From positions 1-36,772 of the forward strand of contig UQDG01000024.1 of assembly GCA_900539695.1 (NCBI GenBank): DNA of 36,772 nucleotides. Reading direction: 5' to 3'. A model generated the notes under the pieces. It was not told the DNA's origin and did no database searches. It worked only from the letters and a program-made list of their open reading frames with translations. The DNA is from an uncultured Oscillospiraceae bacterium. Its GTDB lineage: Bacteria > Bacillota > Clostridia > Oscillospirales > Ruminococcaceae. Below are positions 25,353-32,811 of the stretch, in pieces. The position numbers and the translations under genes are program-made. How positions within the stretch are numbered: position 1 is the first letter of the stretch; each line of letters starts with the position of its first letter.

Positions 25353-25733
25353 TTATTCATCCGCAGGCTTGGCCGCGCGGCACTTGGGGCACAGGTAGTG
25401 GATGGTCAATGTATAGCCGCGCACCTCGGTGCCGATGGCCGACTCCACCTCCCGCATCAGGCCCACTACCGGCAGGTCCGCCAGGTGACCGCAGCCGTCG
25501 CACAGCAGGTGACCGTGGGGGCTGGGGTTGTAATCGTACCGGTCGGGGCCGCCGGGCATTTCCAGGTGGCCGATCTCACCGTCCAGCTCCATCATCTTTA
25601 AGTTGCGGTACACCGTGCCACGGGCAATGTGGGGCATCCGCAGCCGGGCCTCATTAAACAGCTCGTCCGCCGTCAGGTGCTGGGGGCTTTTCTCGCGCAT
25701 GATGTCTAAGATCAGGGCGCGTTGACGGGTCAT
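25353..25733 (-). CDS. perR: Fur-family repressor, PerR type
   Basis: 126 residues. A winged-helix DNA-binding domain (LTADELFNEARLRMPHIARGTVYRNLKMME) is followed by the dimer domain. Structural zinc cysteines are CDGC and CPKC. Aligned by eye with B. subtilis PerR, the regulatory metal ligands H37, D85, H91, H93 and D104 correspond to H in PQHLTAD, D in RYDY, the two H in PHGH, and D in LADLP. Asp at the last position favours PerR over Fur, which has Glu. The ATG at 25733 has GAAAGGAG 8 nt upstream. It is divergent from rubrerythrin and carries a dyad at its own promoter, suggesting autoregulation and peroxide response. Confidence 0.88.
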   Translation of the reverse strand: MTRQRALILDIMREKSPQHLTADELFNEARLRMPHIARGTVYRNLKMMELDGEIGHLEMPGGPDRYDYNPSPHGHLLCDGCGHLADLPVVGLMREVESAIGTEVRGYTLTIHYLCPKCRAAKPADE

Positions 25734-25752
25734 GGAAAGCACTCCTTTCAAA

Positions 25753-25769
25753 TTAAGATTTTATCTTAA
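25753..25769. promoter_or_regulatory. PerR/Fur-type operator at perR
   Basis: TTAAGAT-TTT-ATCTTAA, a perfect 7-3-7 dyad starting 4 bp downstream of the perR -10. Consistent with autorepression by the adjacent gene product; the spacing differs from the classical 7-1-7 PerR box. Confidence 0.6.
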
Positions 25770-25773
25770 ATAT

Positions 25774-25802
25774 ACAATACACGAAAGCCGCGCCGCTGTC
25801 AA
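25774..25802 (-). promoter_or_regulatory. Promoter of perR operon
   Basis: Minus strand -35 TTGACA (25797-25802), 17-bp spacer, -10 TATTGT (25774-25779). Confidence 0.75.
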
Positions 25803-25830
25803 GCTTTGTACAAAGCAACCAATAATTATT
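25803..25830. promoter_or_regulatory. Palindromes between the divergent perR and rubrerythrin promoters
   Basis: GCTTTGTACAAAGC (25803-25816) is a perfect 14-bp palindrome and AATAATTATT (25821-25830) a perfect 10-bp palindrome resembling the ATAAT/ATTAT core of PerR boxes. Both lie between the two -35 elements, where a shared regulator could act on both directions. Confidence 0.4.
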
Positions 25831-25843
25831 CCTGAAATTTGGC

Positions 25844-25871
25844 TTGACAAGCCCAGAAAATGCAGTATAAT
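25844..25871 (+). promoter_or_regulatory. Promoter of rubrerythrin gene
   Basis: -35 TTGACA (25844-25849), 16-bp spacer, -10 TATAAT (25866-25871): near-consensus and probably strong. Confidence 0.85.
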
Positions 25872-25930
25872 AGAAGCAAATCAAGACAAATTCCTAAAAA
25901 TTAAAAAATATTATAAACGGAGGCAATACT

Positions 25931-26473
25931 ATGGAACTGAGAGGCAGCAAGACAGAGAAAAACCTGTGGGAGGCTTTCGCTGGTGAAAGCCAGGCCCGCA
26001 ACAAGTACACCTTCTTCGCATCCAAGGCAAAGAAAGAGGGCTATGAGCAGCTGGCCGCGATCTTTACCGAAACCGCCAACAACGAGAAAGAGCACGCCAA
26101 GATCTGGTTCAAACTGCTGATGGAAAACGGTGAGATCCCCGACACCCTGACCTGCCTGAAGATGGCCGCCGCTGGCGAGAACGAGGAGCATACCTCGATG
26201 TACCCGCGCATGGCAGCCGAAGCCAAGGAAGAGGGCTTTACCCAGATCGCCGCGCTGTTCACGATGGTGGCCGCTATCGAGAAGGACCACGAGGAACGCT
26301 ACAAGCAGCTGGCCGCCAATATCGAGGCCGGCAAGGTCTACGCCCGCGAGACCGAGCAGGTTTGGCAGTGCCGCAACTGCGGTTACACCTATATCGGCCA
26401 GCACGCCCCACTCAAGTGCCCGGTATGCGCCCATCCCCAGAGCTATTTTGAGCTGAAGAGCAAGAACTACTAA
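25931..26473 (+). CDS. rbr: Rubrerythrin
   Basis: 180-residue cytosolic peroxidase of anaerobes that reduces hydrogen peroxide to water. The N-terminal ferritin-like four-helix domain shows diiron ligands in LWEAFAGESQARNKY, ETANNEKEHAK and AAIEKDHEERY. The C-terminal rubredoxin-like centre has two CxxC knuckles, CRNCGYTYIG and CPVCAHPQSYF, ending in FELKSKNY. The ATG has GGAGG 7 nt upstream. It is a single-gene transcript with its own promoter and terminator, divergent from perR, its likely regulator. Confidence 0.97.
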   Translation: MELRGSKTEKNLWEAFAGESQARNKYTFFASKAKKEGYEQLAAIFTETANNEKEHAKIWFKLLMENGEIPDTLTCLKMAAAGENEEHTSMYPRMAAEAKEEGFTQIAALFTMVAAIEKDHEERYKQLAANIEAGKVYARETEQVWQCRNCGYTYIGQHAPLKCPVCAHPQSYFELKSKNY

Positions 26474-26495
26474 GCTATCCCCTGCCCGCAAACAG

Positions 26496-26529
26496 AAAGA
26501 GGAGCCTGACAGCAGGCTCCTCTTTTTTT
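26496..26529 (+). terminator. Intrinsic terminator of rubrerythrin gene
   Basis: AAAGAGGAGCCTG (26496-26508) / CAGGCTCCTCTTT (26513-26525) around ACAG, followed by a run of T to 26529. It may also serve the converging nucleoside-transporter operon, whose last stop is at 26542. Confidence 0.9.
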
Positions 26530-26541
26530 GCATGCAATGTT

Positions 26542-27534
26542 TCAGCGTTCCTCGCGGAAGTAAGGCAGACCCAGGTGTGCGGGGGGCTGGTCCTCTTTCT
26601 TTTTGCGCATGGAAACGGCGATCAGCACCAGCACGGTGACGACGTAGGGCAGCATCTGCACCAGGTCGGTCATGTAGCTGGCCAGCGTGATGCCCAGCAG
26701 CGTGGGCAGGAACTGATACAGCCAGTACAGCATGCCGAACAGGTAGGCACCCCAGATGGCGTTGAGCGGCTTCCAGGTAGTAAAGATGACCAGCGCCACG
26801 GCCAGCCAGCCCAAAGCTTCGATCTGGCCGGTGGTAGCCCAGATGCCCTGGTTGTAGTCCAGCACATAGTACAGGCCGCCGATGCCGCAGATGCCTGCGC
26901 CGATGCAGGTGGACAGATACTTGTACAGTGTAACGTTGATGCCGGCGGCGTCCGCGGTGGCGGGGTTCTCGCCCACAGCGCGCAGGTTCAGACCCGCGCG
27001 GGTGCGGGTGAGGAACCAGTGCATGGCCACCGCCAGCACGATGGCGGCGTACACCAGAAAGCCGTAAGAGAAGATGACCTGCCCCACGGTGCCCAGACCC
27101 GACAGCACCGGGATCTTGGCGGCGAAGGCCTTGTTGGCAACAGGGGCAGCAGAGTAGCTGGCACCGTCCAGGATAAAGACACCGAAGAAGTTGGCCACGC
27201 CCTTGCCGAAAGTGGTCAGCGCCAGGCCGGTGACGTTCTGGTTGGCGCGCAGGGAGATGGTCAGGAAGGCGTAGATCAGGCCGCCCAGCATCGAGGCTGC
27301 AATGGCGCAGAGCGTGGCGATCAGGATGCTGACCAGCCCGTTAGGGTTGGCGGCGGTGTTCTCATAGGCCCAGGCGCTGGCAAAACCGGCAAAGCCGCCC
27401 AAATACATGATGCCGGGCACGCCCAGATTCAGGTTGCCGGATTTCTCGGTCACGGTCTCGCCCAATGCGCCGTACATAATGATGGTGCCAAAGGGGATAG
27501 CGCGCATGATCCATGCAATTAAACTGCTGTGCAT
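26542..27534 (-). CDS. Nucleoside ABC importer permease (NupQ/YufQ-like)
   Basis: 330-residue membrane protein with about eight to ten helices, branched-chain/BMP permease family. Conserved segments are TEKSGNLNLGVPGIMYLGGF near the N-terminus and NLRAVGENPATADAAGIN, the loop that contacts the ATPase. It works with the other permease, the two-NBD ATPase and the BMP lipoprotein to import purine-type nucleosides. The start at 27534 has AGGAGG 9 nt upstream and lies one base after the preceding stop; the in-frame extension to 27648 would overlap the neighbour and is rejected. Confidence 0.9.
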   Translation of the reverse strand: MHSSLIAWIMRAIPFGTIIMYGALGETVTEKSGNLNLGVPGIMYLGGFAGFASAWAYENTAANPNGLVSILIATLCAIAASMLGGLIYAFLTISLRANQNVTGLALTTFGKGVANFFGVFILDGASYSAAPVANKAFAAKIPVLSGLGTVGQVIFSYGFLVYAAIVLAVAMHWFLTRTRAGLNLRAVGENPATADAAGINVTLYKYLSTCIGAGICGIGGLYYVLDYNQGIWATTGQIEALGWLAVALVIFTTWKPLNAIWGAYLFGMLYWLYQFLPTLLGITLASYMTDLVQMLPYVVTVLVLIAVSMRKKKEDQPPAHLGLPYFREER

Positions 27535-27535
27535 A

Positions 27536-28639
27536 TCACTTGCCCTCCTTATGTGCGCCGCGCAGGATGAGGCGGTAGTTGATGAAGAATTCACTGCCCA
27601 AAATGAAGAACAGGATGATGCCGGTGATGATGTCGGCGGCATACTCATTCAGCGAGTAGGCCGAAGCGATCTCGGATGCGCCGCGCTCCAAAAAGACGAG
27701 CAGGAAGGAGATCAGCGCCATATAGAAGGTGTTGAACTTGGCCAGCCAGGCCACGATGATGGCCGTAAAGCCACGGCCGCCTGCCGAGGTGGTGGCAATG
27801 GTCTGGTCCTTACCGGCGACGATGAGGAAGCCGCACAGGCCGCAGACCGCGCCGGAGATGAGCATGGTGCGCACCGTAACGCGGCGGACATTGATGCCGG
27901 CATAGCGGGCAGTATTCTCGCTTTCGCCCACAACGCTGATCTCATAGCCCTGCTTGGAGAATTTGAGGTAGGCATACATGGCAAAGGTCAGCACGATGAC
28001 GACGATGATATTAATGGTGTAGCGCTGGCCCATAATGATGGGGAACCAGCCTGCCTTGGTAGCCTTGTTCAGGGTGCCCAGGCTGGAGGCCTGGCCGCGC
28101 ATGATGTTGGTCATGCAGGCAACAATGCTCGTGGCAACGTAGTTCATCATCAGGGTGAACAACGTCTCGTTGGTACCCCAGCGGGACTTGAACCAGGCGG
28201 GCACAAAGCCCCACAGCGCACCGGCGGCCATACTGCCGATGGTCATAGCCGCAAACAACACCGGCGTGGGCAGGTTGTTGCCCTGGTAGACCATGACCAG
28301 CGCGGCGATCAGGCCGCCGATCAGGATCTGACCTTCGCCGCCGCAGTTCCAAAAGCGCATCTTAAAGGCAGGCGCCAGCGCGATGCCGACGCACAGCAGG
28401 ATGGACAGGTCGCGCAGCATCCAGCTGAAGCGGGTCATGTTGGCAAAGGTGCCGCCCCACATAACGCCGTAGACGGCCAGCGGGTTCAGACCGGTGACGA
28501 AGTAGATAAACAGCGCATCTACGACCAATGCCAGCAAAATGGCAATGGCACGCACCGCGATCTTCTGGGGCATCGTGGTGCCCTCGCGCTTGGCAATACG
28601 CAGCAGCGGTTCACGCACTGCGGTACTGGACTGACTCAT
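27536..28639 (-). CDS. Nucleoside ABC importer permease (NupP/YufP-like)
   Basis: 367 residues, about nine helices. Family marks: FWNCGGEGQILIGGLIAA, GTNETLFTLMMNYVA, and the ATPase-contact loop SVVGESENTARYAGINVRR. It is the first permease of the BMP transporter. The ATG overlaps the ATPase stop (ATGA) with GGAGG 7 nt upstream, so translation is coupled. The C-terminus ends EFFINYRLILR, typical of the family. Confidence 0.9.
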   Translation of the reverse strand: MSQSSTAVREPLLRIAKREGTTMPQKIAVRAIAILLALVVDALFIYFVTGLNPLAVYGVMWGGTFANMTRFSWMLRDLSILLCVGIALAPAFKMRFWNCGGEGQILIGGLIAALVMVYQGNNLPTPVLFAAMTIGSMAAGALWGFVPAWFKSRWGTNETLFTLMMNYVATSIVACMTNIMRGQASSLGTLNKATKAGWFPIIMGQRYTINIIVVIVLTFAMYAYLKFSKQGYEISVVGESENTARYAGINVRRVTVRTMLISGAVCGLCGFLIVAGKDQTIATTSAGGRGFTAIIVAWLAKFNTFYMALISFLLVFLERGASEIASAYSLNEYAADIITGIILFFILGSEFFINYRLILRGAHKEGK

Positions 28640-30174
28640 GCCTTAACCTCCTTTACCAGATTGGTCATGCGGTTGCCGACTTCCTCCTTGGTGGTCTTGC
28701 GGCCATCCAGGATGCCGTTGACCTTACCGCCGCAAAGCACAACGATGCGGTCGCACAGCTCCAGCAGCACGTCCAGGTCCTCGCCCACATAGATGACGGC
28801 GACGCCTTTTTTCTTCTGCTCGTTCAGCAGGCGGTAGATCGTGTAGGAGGTGTTGATGTCCAGGCCGCGCACGGCGTAGGCGGTCATCAGCACAATGGGG
28901 TCGGCGGCCAGCTCACGGCCGACCAGCACCTTCTGCACGTTGCCGCCGGACAGGCGGGAGACCGGGGTGTTCAAATCCGGCGTTACAACGTTCAGCTCTT
29001 TTTTAATAGTCTCGGCCAGGTCGTGGGGAGCCTTACGGTCCACGATGGGCGAATGGCCCTTGCCGTAGCTTTTCAGCATCATGTTATCGGTCATGCCCAT
29101 GGAGCCGACCAGGCCCATGCCCAGGCGGTCCTCCGGCACGAAGGACAGGTGGATGCCTGCCTCCCGGATGGCCTTGGGGCTTTTGCCGATGAGCTGCACC
29201 GGGGCGGAAGTGTCGGGAGCGTAATACTCAACGCTGGCGCCGCGCTGGGTGGGCTGCAATCCGGCGATGGCCTCCAGCAGTTCCTTCTGACCGTTGCCGG
29301 AGATACCGGCAATGCCCAAAATTTCGCCGCCGTACACATCAAAGCTGGCGTCGTCCAGCACGGTGATGCCGTCGGCGCTGCGGACGGTCAGGTGCTGGAT
29401 GTCCAGGCGCTTGACCTGGTTCACGGGTTCGGGGCGCTCGATGTTCAGTTCCACTTTTTCACCCACCATCATGGCGGTCAGGGTGGCTTCGTCAGCGTCC
29501 CTGGTGGCAATATCGCCCACATACTCACCCTTGCGCAGGATAGCCACGCGGTCGCTGATGCCCAGCACCTCGTGCAGTTTGTGGGTGATGATGATGACGG
29601 CCTTGCCGTCGGCTTTCATGTTGCGGATGACCGTGAAGAGGCGCTCGGTCTCCTGGGGGGTCAGCACGGCGGTAGGCTCGTCCAGGATCAGGATGTCCGC
29701 ACCGCGGTACAGCACCTTGACGATCTCCAGCGTCTGCTTCTGGCTGACGCTCATCTCGTAGACTTTCTGGTCCAGATCCAGGGCAAACTGGTATTTTTCG
29801 CAGATGGCGCGGGCTTTTTCGTGGACCTTTTTCAGGTCGAAGCTGCCGCCGCCCATGGAAAGGGCGATGTTTTCGGTGGCGGTAAACACATCCACCAGTT
29901 TGAAGTGCTGGTGGATCATGCCGATGCCCAGATCCAGCGCATCGCGGGGGGAGCGGATGGTAACAGCCTTGTCCCCCACGTAGATCTCGCCCTCATCGGG
30001 GTAGTAGATGCCGGCGATCATGTTCATCAGGGTCGTCTTGCCGCTGCCGTTTTCCCCCAGCAGGGCCAGGATCTCGCCCCGGCGCACGCTCAGCGAGACA
30101 TCCTTGTTAGCCACCACAGGGCCAAAGGTCTTGGTGACGTGCTGCAAACGCACGGCGTATTCGGTCTGCGCCAT
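28636..30174 (-). CDS. Nucleoside ABC importer ATPase with two NBDs (NupO/YufO-like)
   Basis: 512 residues, two fused nucleotide-binding domains, as in sugar/BMP importers. NBD1: Walker A LLGENGSGKTTL, Q-loop region GMIHQHFKLVD, signature YEMSVSQKQ, Walker B ILILDEPTAVL. NBD2 is degenerate: GISGNGQKELL in place of Walker A, a good signature LSGGNVQK, and VLMTAYAVRGLD in place of Walker B, so the catalytic Glu is missing, as is common for this family. The start at 30174 (MAQTEYAV) has GAGAGGAG 8 nt upstream; an in-frame GTG at 30192 is less likely. A hairpin separates it from the lipoprotein gene. Confidence 0.93.
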   Translation of the reverse strand: MAQTEYAVRLQHVTKTFGPVVANKDVSLSVRRGEILALLGENGSGKTTLMNMIAGIYYPDEGEIYVGDKAVTIRSPRDALDLGIGMIHQHFKLVDVFTATENIALSMGGGSFDLKKVHEKARAICEKYQFALDLDQKVYEMSVSQKQTLEIVKVLYRGADILILDEPTAVLTPQETERLFTVIRNMKADGKAVIIITHKLHEVLGISDRVAILRKGEYVGDIATRDADEATLTAMMVGEKVELNIERPEPVNQVKRLDIQHLTVRSADGITVLDDASFDVYGGEILGIAGISGNGQKELLEAIAGLQPTQRGASVEYYAPDTSAPVQLIGKSPKAIREAGIHLSFVPEDRLGMGLVGSMGMTDNMMLKSYGKGHSPIVDRKAPHDLAETIKKELNVVTPDLNTPVSRLSGGNVQKVLVGRELAADPIVLMTAYAVRGLDINTSYTIYRLLNEQKKKGVAVIYVGEDLDVLLELCDRIVVLCGGKVNGILDGRKTTKEEVGNRMTNLVKEVKA

Positions 30175-30247
30175 TCTGCAGGCTCCTCTCACAGGTTATT
30201 TTTTTAGGGTTATTTAAAGGAAGAAACATTTTATAAAACCACCAAAA

Positions 30248-30278
30248 GGGAAGGCTGCGGATTTGCCGCAGTCTTCCC
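30248..30278 (-). terminator. Partial terminator between BMP lipoprotein and ABC genes
   Basis: GGGAAG-G-CTGCGG (30248-30260) pairs with CCGCAG-T-CTTCCC (30266-30278) with one internal mismatch and a 5-nt loop; on the minus strand it is followed by TTTTGG. It is weak enough to let some transcription through, giving more binding protein than transporter. Confidence 0.6.
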
Positions 30279-30298
30279 TCTTGGGTACCTGTCAGCGA

Positions 30299-31621
30299 TC
30301 AGGCAACAGGGTCAGCATCTTCGATGATGCCGTCAATGCGCAGGGAGAAAGTGGGGGCTGCGCGCAGCTCGCCCTCATGGAAGTAACCGTCGGAGATAGC
30401 CTCCTTGGTCTCGCCCTGGTAGACAGCAACGGGAGAACCGGTGCTGTAATCATAGTAGGTCAGGTCAACAGGAGCGGTGGTAACAGTCTCGCCGCCAACG
30501 GTGAACTTGCTGGTGTCGAAGACATGCAGGCTGCCGTCTTTCAGAGCAGCCTCGACCTCAGCGACCTTCTCGGCGGTGCCGTCAGCGCACTCGGGGCCAA
30601 GGTCGGTGATGGCAACAGCGCCATCCTCGTAGCCCTTGCACCAATCCTGCGGGATGCTGCCAGCCTGGGCGCCCTCGAACAGCTCTTTGTAGTAGACCTT
30701 CCAGACGTTGGTGGCGGAGGTCAGGGCAGCGGTGGGAGCGGTGGCCAGCATATCGATGTTGTAACCGACAGAGTAGCAGATCTTGCCGGAATCCTTCAGC
30801 TTCTGGGTAGCGGCGGGAGCACCGGTGGAGTCAGCGTGCTGGCCGATGATGACAGCGCCGTTGGCGATCAGAGCCTCAGCGGCAGCGCCCTCCTTGTCGA
30901 TGTCGAACCAGGAGTTGGTGTACATGACTTCCATCTCAACATCGGGGTAAACGCTCTGGACACCCAGGAAGAAAGCGGTGTAGCCGGAGACGACCTCGGC
31001 GTAGTTGTAAGCGCCGACGTAGCCGATCTTGACCTTGCCGTCAGCGGTGAAGCTGTCGGGCTGGGTCTCGGGGGTCAGGGTGCCGGACTCGACCAGCTCC
31101 TTAACCTTCATGCCAGCGACAACGCCGGAGACATAGCGGCTCTGGTAAACAGCGGTGAACGCATTGTAGAAGTTATCGAGGTCGGAGTTGGCGGCGAAGT
31201 CGCCGGTCATGGCCACGAAGTTGACATCGGGATACTTCTCGGCTTCCTCGACCATGTAGGTCTGGTGGCCGTAGGAGTTGGAGATGATCAGGTTGCAGCC
31301 CTGGCCGACCAGGTCCTCGGCGGCGTCAGCAGTCTTGCCGCCCTCAGGAATCTTGTACTTCCAGACGATCTGGTCGTCGCTCATGCCCAGCTCAGCAGCG
31401 GCTTCCTTGATACCATTGATGTGCGCGGCGCTGTAGCCCTCGGTCTCATCACCCAGGATGATGGCGCCGACTTTGACGTCGGGTGCCTGGTTATCGCTGC
31501 TGCCCTCAGCAGTAGCGGTGGTACCGGCGGCGCTGCTGGCAGCAGTGTCAGCGGTGGAACCACAGGCAGCCAGGCTGAACACCATAGAGGCGGCCAGCAG
31601 AATACCCATCAGTTTCTTCAT
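30299..31621 (-). CDS. BMP-family nucleoside-binding lipoprotein
   Basis: 440 residues. Type II signal peptide MKKLMGILLAASMVFSLAAC, with the lipid-modified Cys at 20, then an Ala/Ser/Thr-rich linker and the BMP/PnrA-like periplasmic-binding fold: VKVGAIILGDETEGYSAAHINGI, NLIISNSYGH, VKIGYVGAYNYAEVVSGYTAF and NGAVIIGQHADSTGAP. It captures purine-type nucleosides at the cell surface for the downstream ABC permeases. Length is somewhat above the usual 350-390, with extra sequence at the C-terminus. The ATG has GGGAGG 10 nt upstream. Its 5' leader can form a pseudoknot. Confidence 0.93.
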   Translation of the reverse strand: MKKLMGILLAASMVFSLAACGSTADTAASSAAGTTATAEGSSDNQAPDVKVGAIILGDETEGYSAAHINGIKEAAAELGMSDDQIVWKYKIPEGGKTADAAEDLVGQGCNLIISNSYGHQTYMVEEAEKYPDVNFVAMTGDFAANSDLDNFYNAFTAVYQSRYVSGVVAGMKVKELVESGTLTPETQPDSFTADGKVKIGYVGAYNYAEVVSGYTAFFLGVQSVYPDVEMEVMYTNSWFDIDKEGAAAEALIANGAVIIGQHADSTGAPAATQKLKDSGKICYSVGYNIDMLATAPTAALTSATNVWKVYYKELFEGAQAGSIPQDWCKGYEDGAVAITDLGPECADGTAEKVAEVEAALKDGSLHVFDTSKFTVGGETVTTAPVDLTYYDYSTGSPVAVYQGETKEAISDGYFHEGELRAAPTFSLRIDGIIEDADPVA

Positions 31622-31656
31622 GTGTGTTGTTCCTCCCTGTTATGTGTGCATAAAAA

Positions 31657-31707
31657 CGGCAAAAATGCGTCGATTCTTCCTGACTTTTGCCGGGGAGTGA
31701 CGCATTT
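31657..31707 (-). ncRNA. Candidate H-type pseudoknot in the BMP lipoprotein 5' leader
   Basis: On the minus strand: stem 1 AAATGCGTC (31699-31707) with GACGCATTT (31663-31671); stem 2 CGGCAAAA (31685-31692), inside the stem 1 loop, with TTTTGCCG (31657-31664). The strands are ordered S1, S2, S1', S2', giving a pseudoknot or two competing helices. It is followed by TTTTT and lies about 20 nt before the ribosome site. It does not match a riboswitch class I recognise. Confidence 0.5.
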
Positions 31708-31725
31708 CGTTACTTTGCAAGACCC

Positions 31726-31754
31726 ATTGTAACCACTTTACAAACGCTTTGCAA
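31726..31754 (-). promoter_or_regulatory. Promoter of the BMP nucleoside importer operon
   Basis: Minus strand -35 TTGCAA (31749-31754), 17-bp spacer, -10 TACAAT (31726-31731). Predicted start near 31719, about 12 nt before the pseudoknot. Confidence 0.6.
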
Positions 31755-31845
31755 TGATTTTTAAATTTTTGTAAAAACTTTGGCGAAAGGCGTAAATGTT
31801 TTACCCACACGCACACGCCAATAGGCAGGACGCACAAACAAAAAA

Positions 31846-31889
31846 AGCAAAAGTCATACTTTACCTGTGCAAAAAGTATGACTTTTGCT
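31846..31889 (-). terminator. Strong terminator after folT
   Basis: A 17-bp perfect stem: 31846-31862 (AGCAAAAGTCATACTTT) pairs with 31873-31889, with a 10-nt loop, followed on the minus strand by TTTTTTTG. Ends the folT transcript and insulates the BMP promoter. Confidence 0.9.
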
Positions 31890-31950
31890 GTTTGCTTGCA
31901 GTTTGATCTTTTGCTTTGTTTTACGGCTGCTCCGGGGCCGGGTGTGCTGC

Positions 31951-32532
31951 TTAGCGTTTGTGGATGTACTTGCGGTCCAGCCCGTAGTTGACGGCGGCGT
32001 TGAGCACCGCCCACATCAAAAAGACTTCCACCGGCAGCATCAGCGTGTTTTTGATGGCGCCGGAGGTCAGGTAGTAGAGATAGCCCTTGCCGTAGAGCAT
32101 GGCTTTCCACACGCTGCCCAACAGCACGTTGCTGCCGTAATTGATAATAAGCCGCACCACAATAATGCGCAGCAGCGTTGGTTTGCGCTTGTACAGCAGC
32201 ACGCCGTAGATGAAGCCCGACAGCACCGCCGTGACGAGGTAGCCGGGGAAATACGGCTCGCCGTAGCTGGAGAGCAGAAACCCTACCGAGTCGATGATGG
32301 CACCGGCCATCATGCCCACGCAGGGGCCGTAGCACATGCAGCCCAGGCCGACCACCAGAAAGCTGAAGTAAATTTTAAGGCTTGGCCCCAGCAGGTAGAT
32401 GGGCAGACCCTCCAGCACGATGGCCATGGCGCAGACCAGGCCCGCAAAAGCCAGCACGCGGACGTTGCGGAACTCCGCCCGGGCGGTGCGCCAGTAGGCT
32501 GGTGAAAAGACGGACAATTTTGCTTCCTGCAT
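31951..32532 (-). CDS. folT: ECF folate transporter S component FolT
   Basis: 193 residues, about six helices. It is the substrate-binding membrane subunit that joins the shared ECF module (EcfA/A'/T, not in this window) to import folate. FolT-like stretches: GLPIYLLGPSLKIYFSFLVVGLGCMCYGP, GMMAGAIIDSVGFLL, and KRKPTLLRIIVVRLIINYGSNVLLG. The start at 32532 (MQEAKLSVFS) follows GGAGG at 8-nt spacing; an in-frame start at 32616 would lie inside the riboswitch. The THF riboswitch upstream is independent support for folate as the substrate. Confidence 0.93.
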   Translation of the reverse strand: MQEAKLSVFSPAYWRTARAEFRNVRVLAFAGLVCAMAIVLEGLPIYLLGPSLKIYFSFLVVGLGCMCYGPCVGMMAGAIIDSVGFLLSSYGEPYFPGYLVTAVLSGFIYGVLLYKRKPTLLRIIVVRLIINYGSNVLLGSVWKAMLYGKGYLYYLTSGAIKNTLMLPVEVFLMWAVLNAAVNYGLDRKYIHKR

Positions 32533-32534
32533 AC

Positions 32535-32577
32535 AAAAAACCTCCTTGCGTATGCGGATGCCGCACAAGCAAGGAGG
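32535..32577 (-). terminator. Expression-platform terminator of the folT riboswitch
   Basis: On the minus strand CCTCCTTGC (32569-32577) pairs with GCAAGGAGG (32541-32549), with an inner TGCGG/CCGCA helix, followed by TTTTTT. The 3' arm contains the folT ribosome site GGAGG, so the same hairpin can end transcription and hide the Shine-Dalgarno sequence. Confidence 0.85.
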
Positions 32578-32626
32578 CAATAATAAGGTGTGCCGGGCAC
32601 ACCCGCCGTTGCACACCGTTTATGCA

Positions 32627-32725
32627 GCAGTGGGATGCGGGACCCGCACCGCAGGCCGCTTCGGCCTTTCGTCCTGCCACAACTCCCCGTTGGTCAGGCA
32701 CTTTACGCGCGTGTCCCTACTCTGC
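32627..32725 (-). ncRNA. THF (tetrahydrofolate) riboswitch aptamer
   Basis: The minus strand begins GCAGAGTAGGGAC, followed by CGCGTAAAGTGCC, a GTGGCAGGACGAAAGGCC segment, GAAGCGGCC, TGCGGTGCGGGTCCCGC and the closing CACTGC. The AGAGTAGG, GCGTAAAGTG, ACGAA and GCGGTG blocks match class I THF riboswitches in order, and the end strands pair (GCAG...CTGC, GGGAC...GTCCC). It precedes folT and a terminator, as expected for repression by folate. Confidence 0.85.
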
Positions 32726-32749
32726 GAAAAAATATTGGGTTACAAGCCT

Positions 32750-32777
32750 ATTATACACGGAATGGATAGAAATGCAA
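32750..32777 (-). promoter_or_regulatory. Promoter of the folT riboswitch transcript
   Basis: Minus strand -10 TATAAT (32750-32755), 16-bp spacer, weak -35 TTGCAT (32772-32777). The predicted start is about 18 nt before the aptamer. Confidence 0.65.
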
Positions 32778-32811
32778 GCACGCCTTTGCAAAAACAGGCT
32801 GCACGGGCGCT

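Noticed and set aside
28528..30207. 559-codon open frame on the plus strand
   Set aside because: Antisense to the two-domain ABC ATPase; no recognisable family or suitable ribosome site.
31657..31707. Plain intrinsic terminator in the BMP leader
   Set aside because: The TTTTT follows stem 2, whose loop is 20 nt and contains an arm of stem 1; a simple terminator would not need the second matched helix, so it is kept as a pseudoknot candidate instead.
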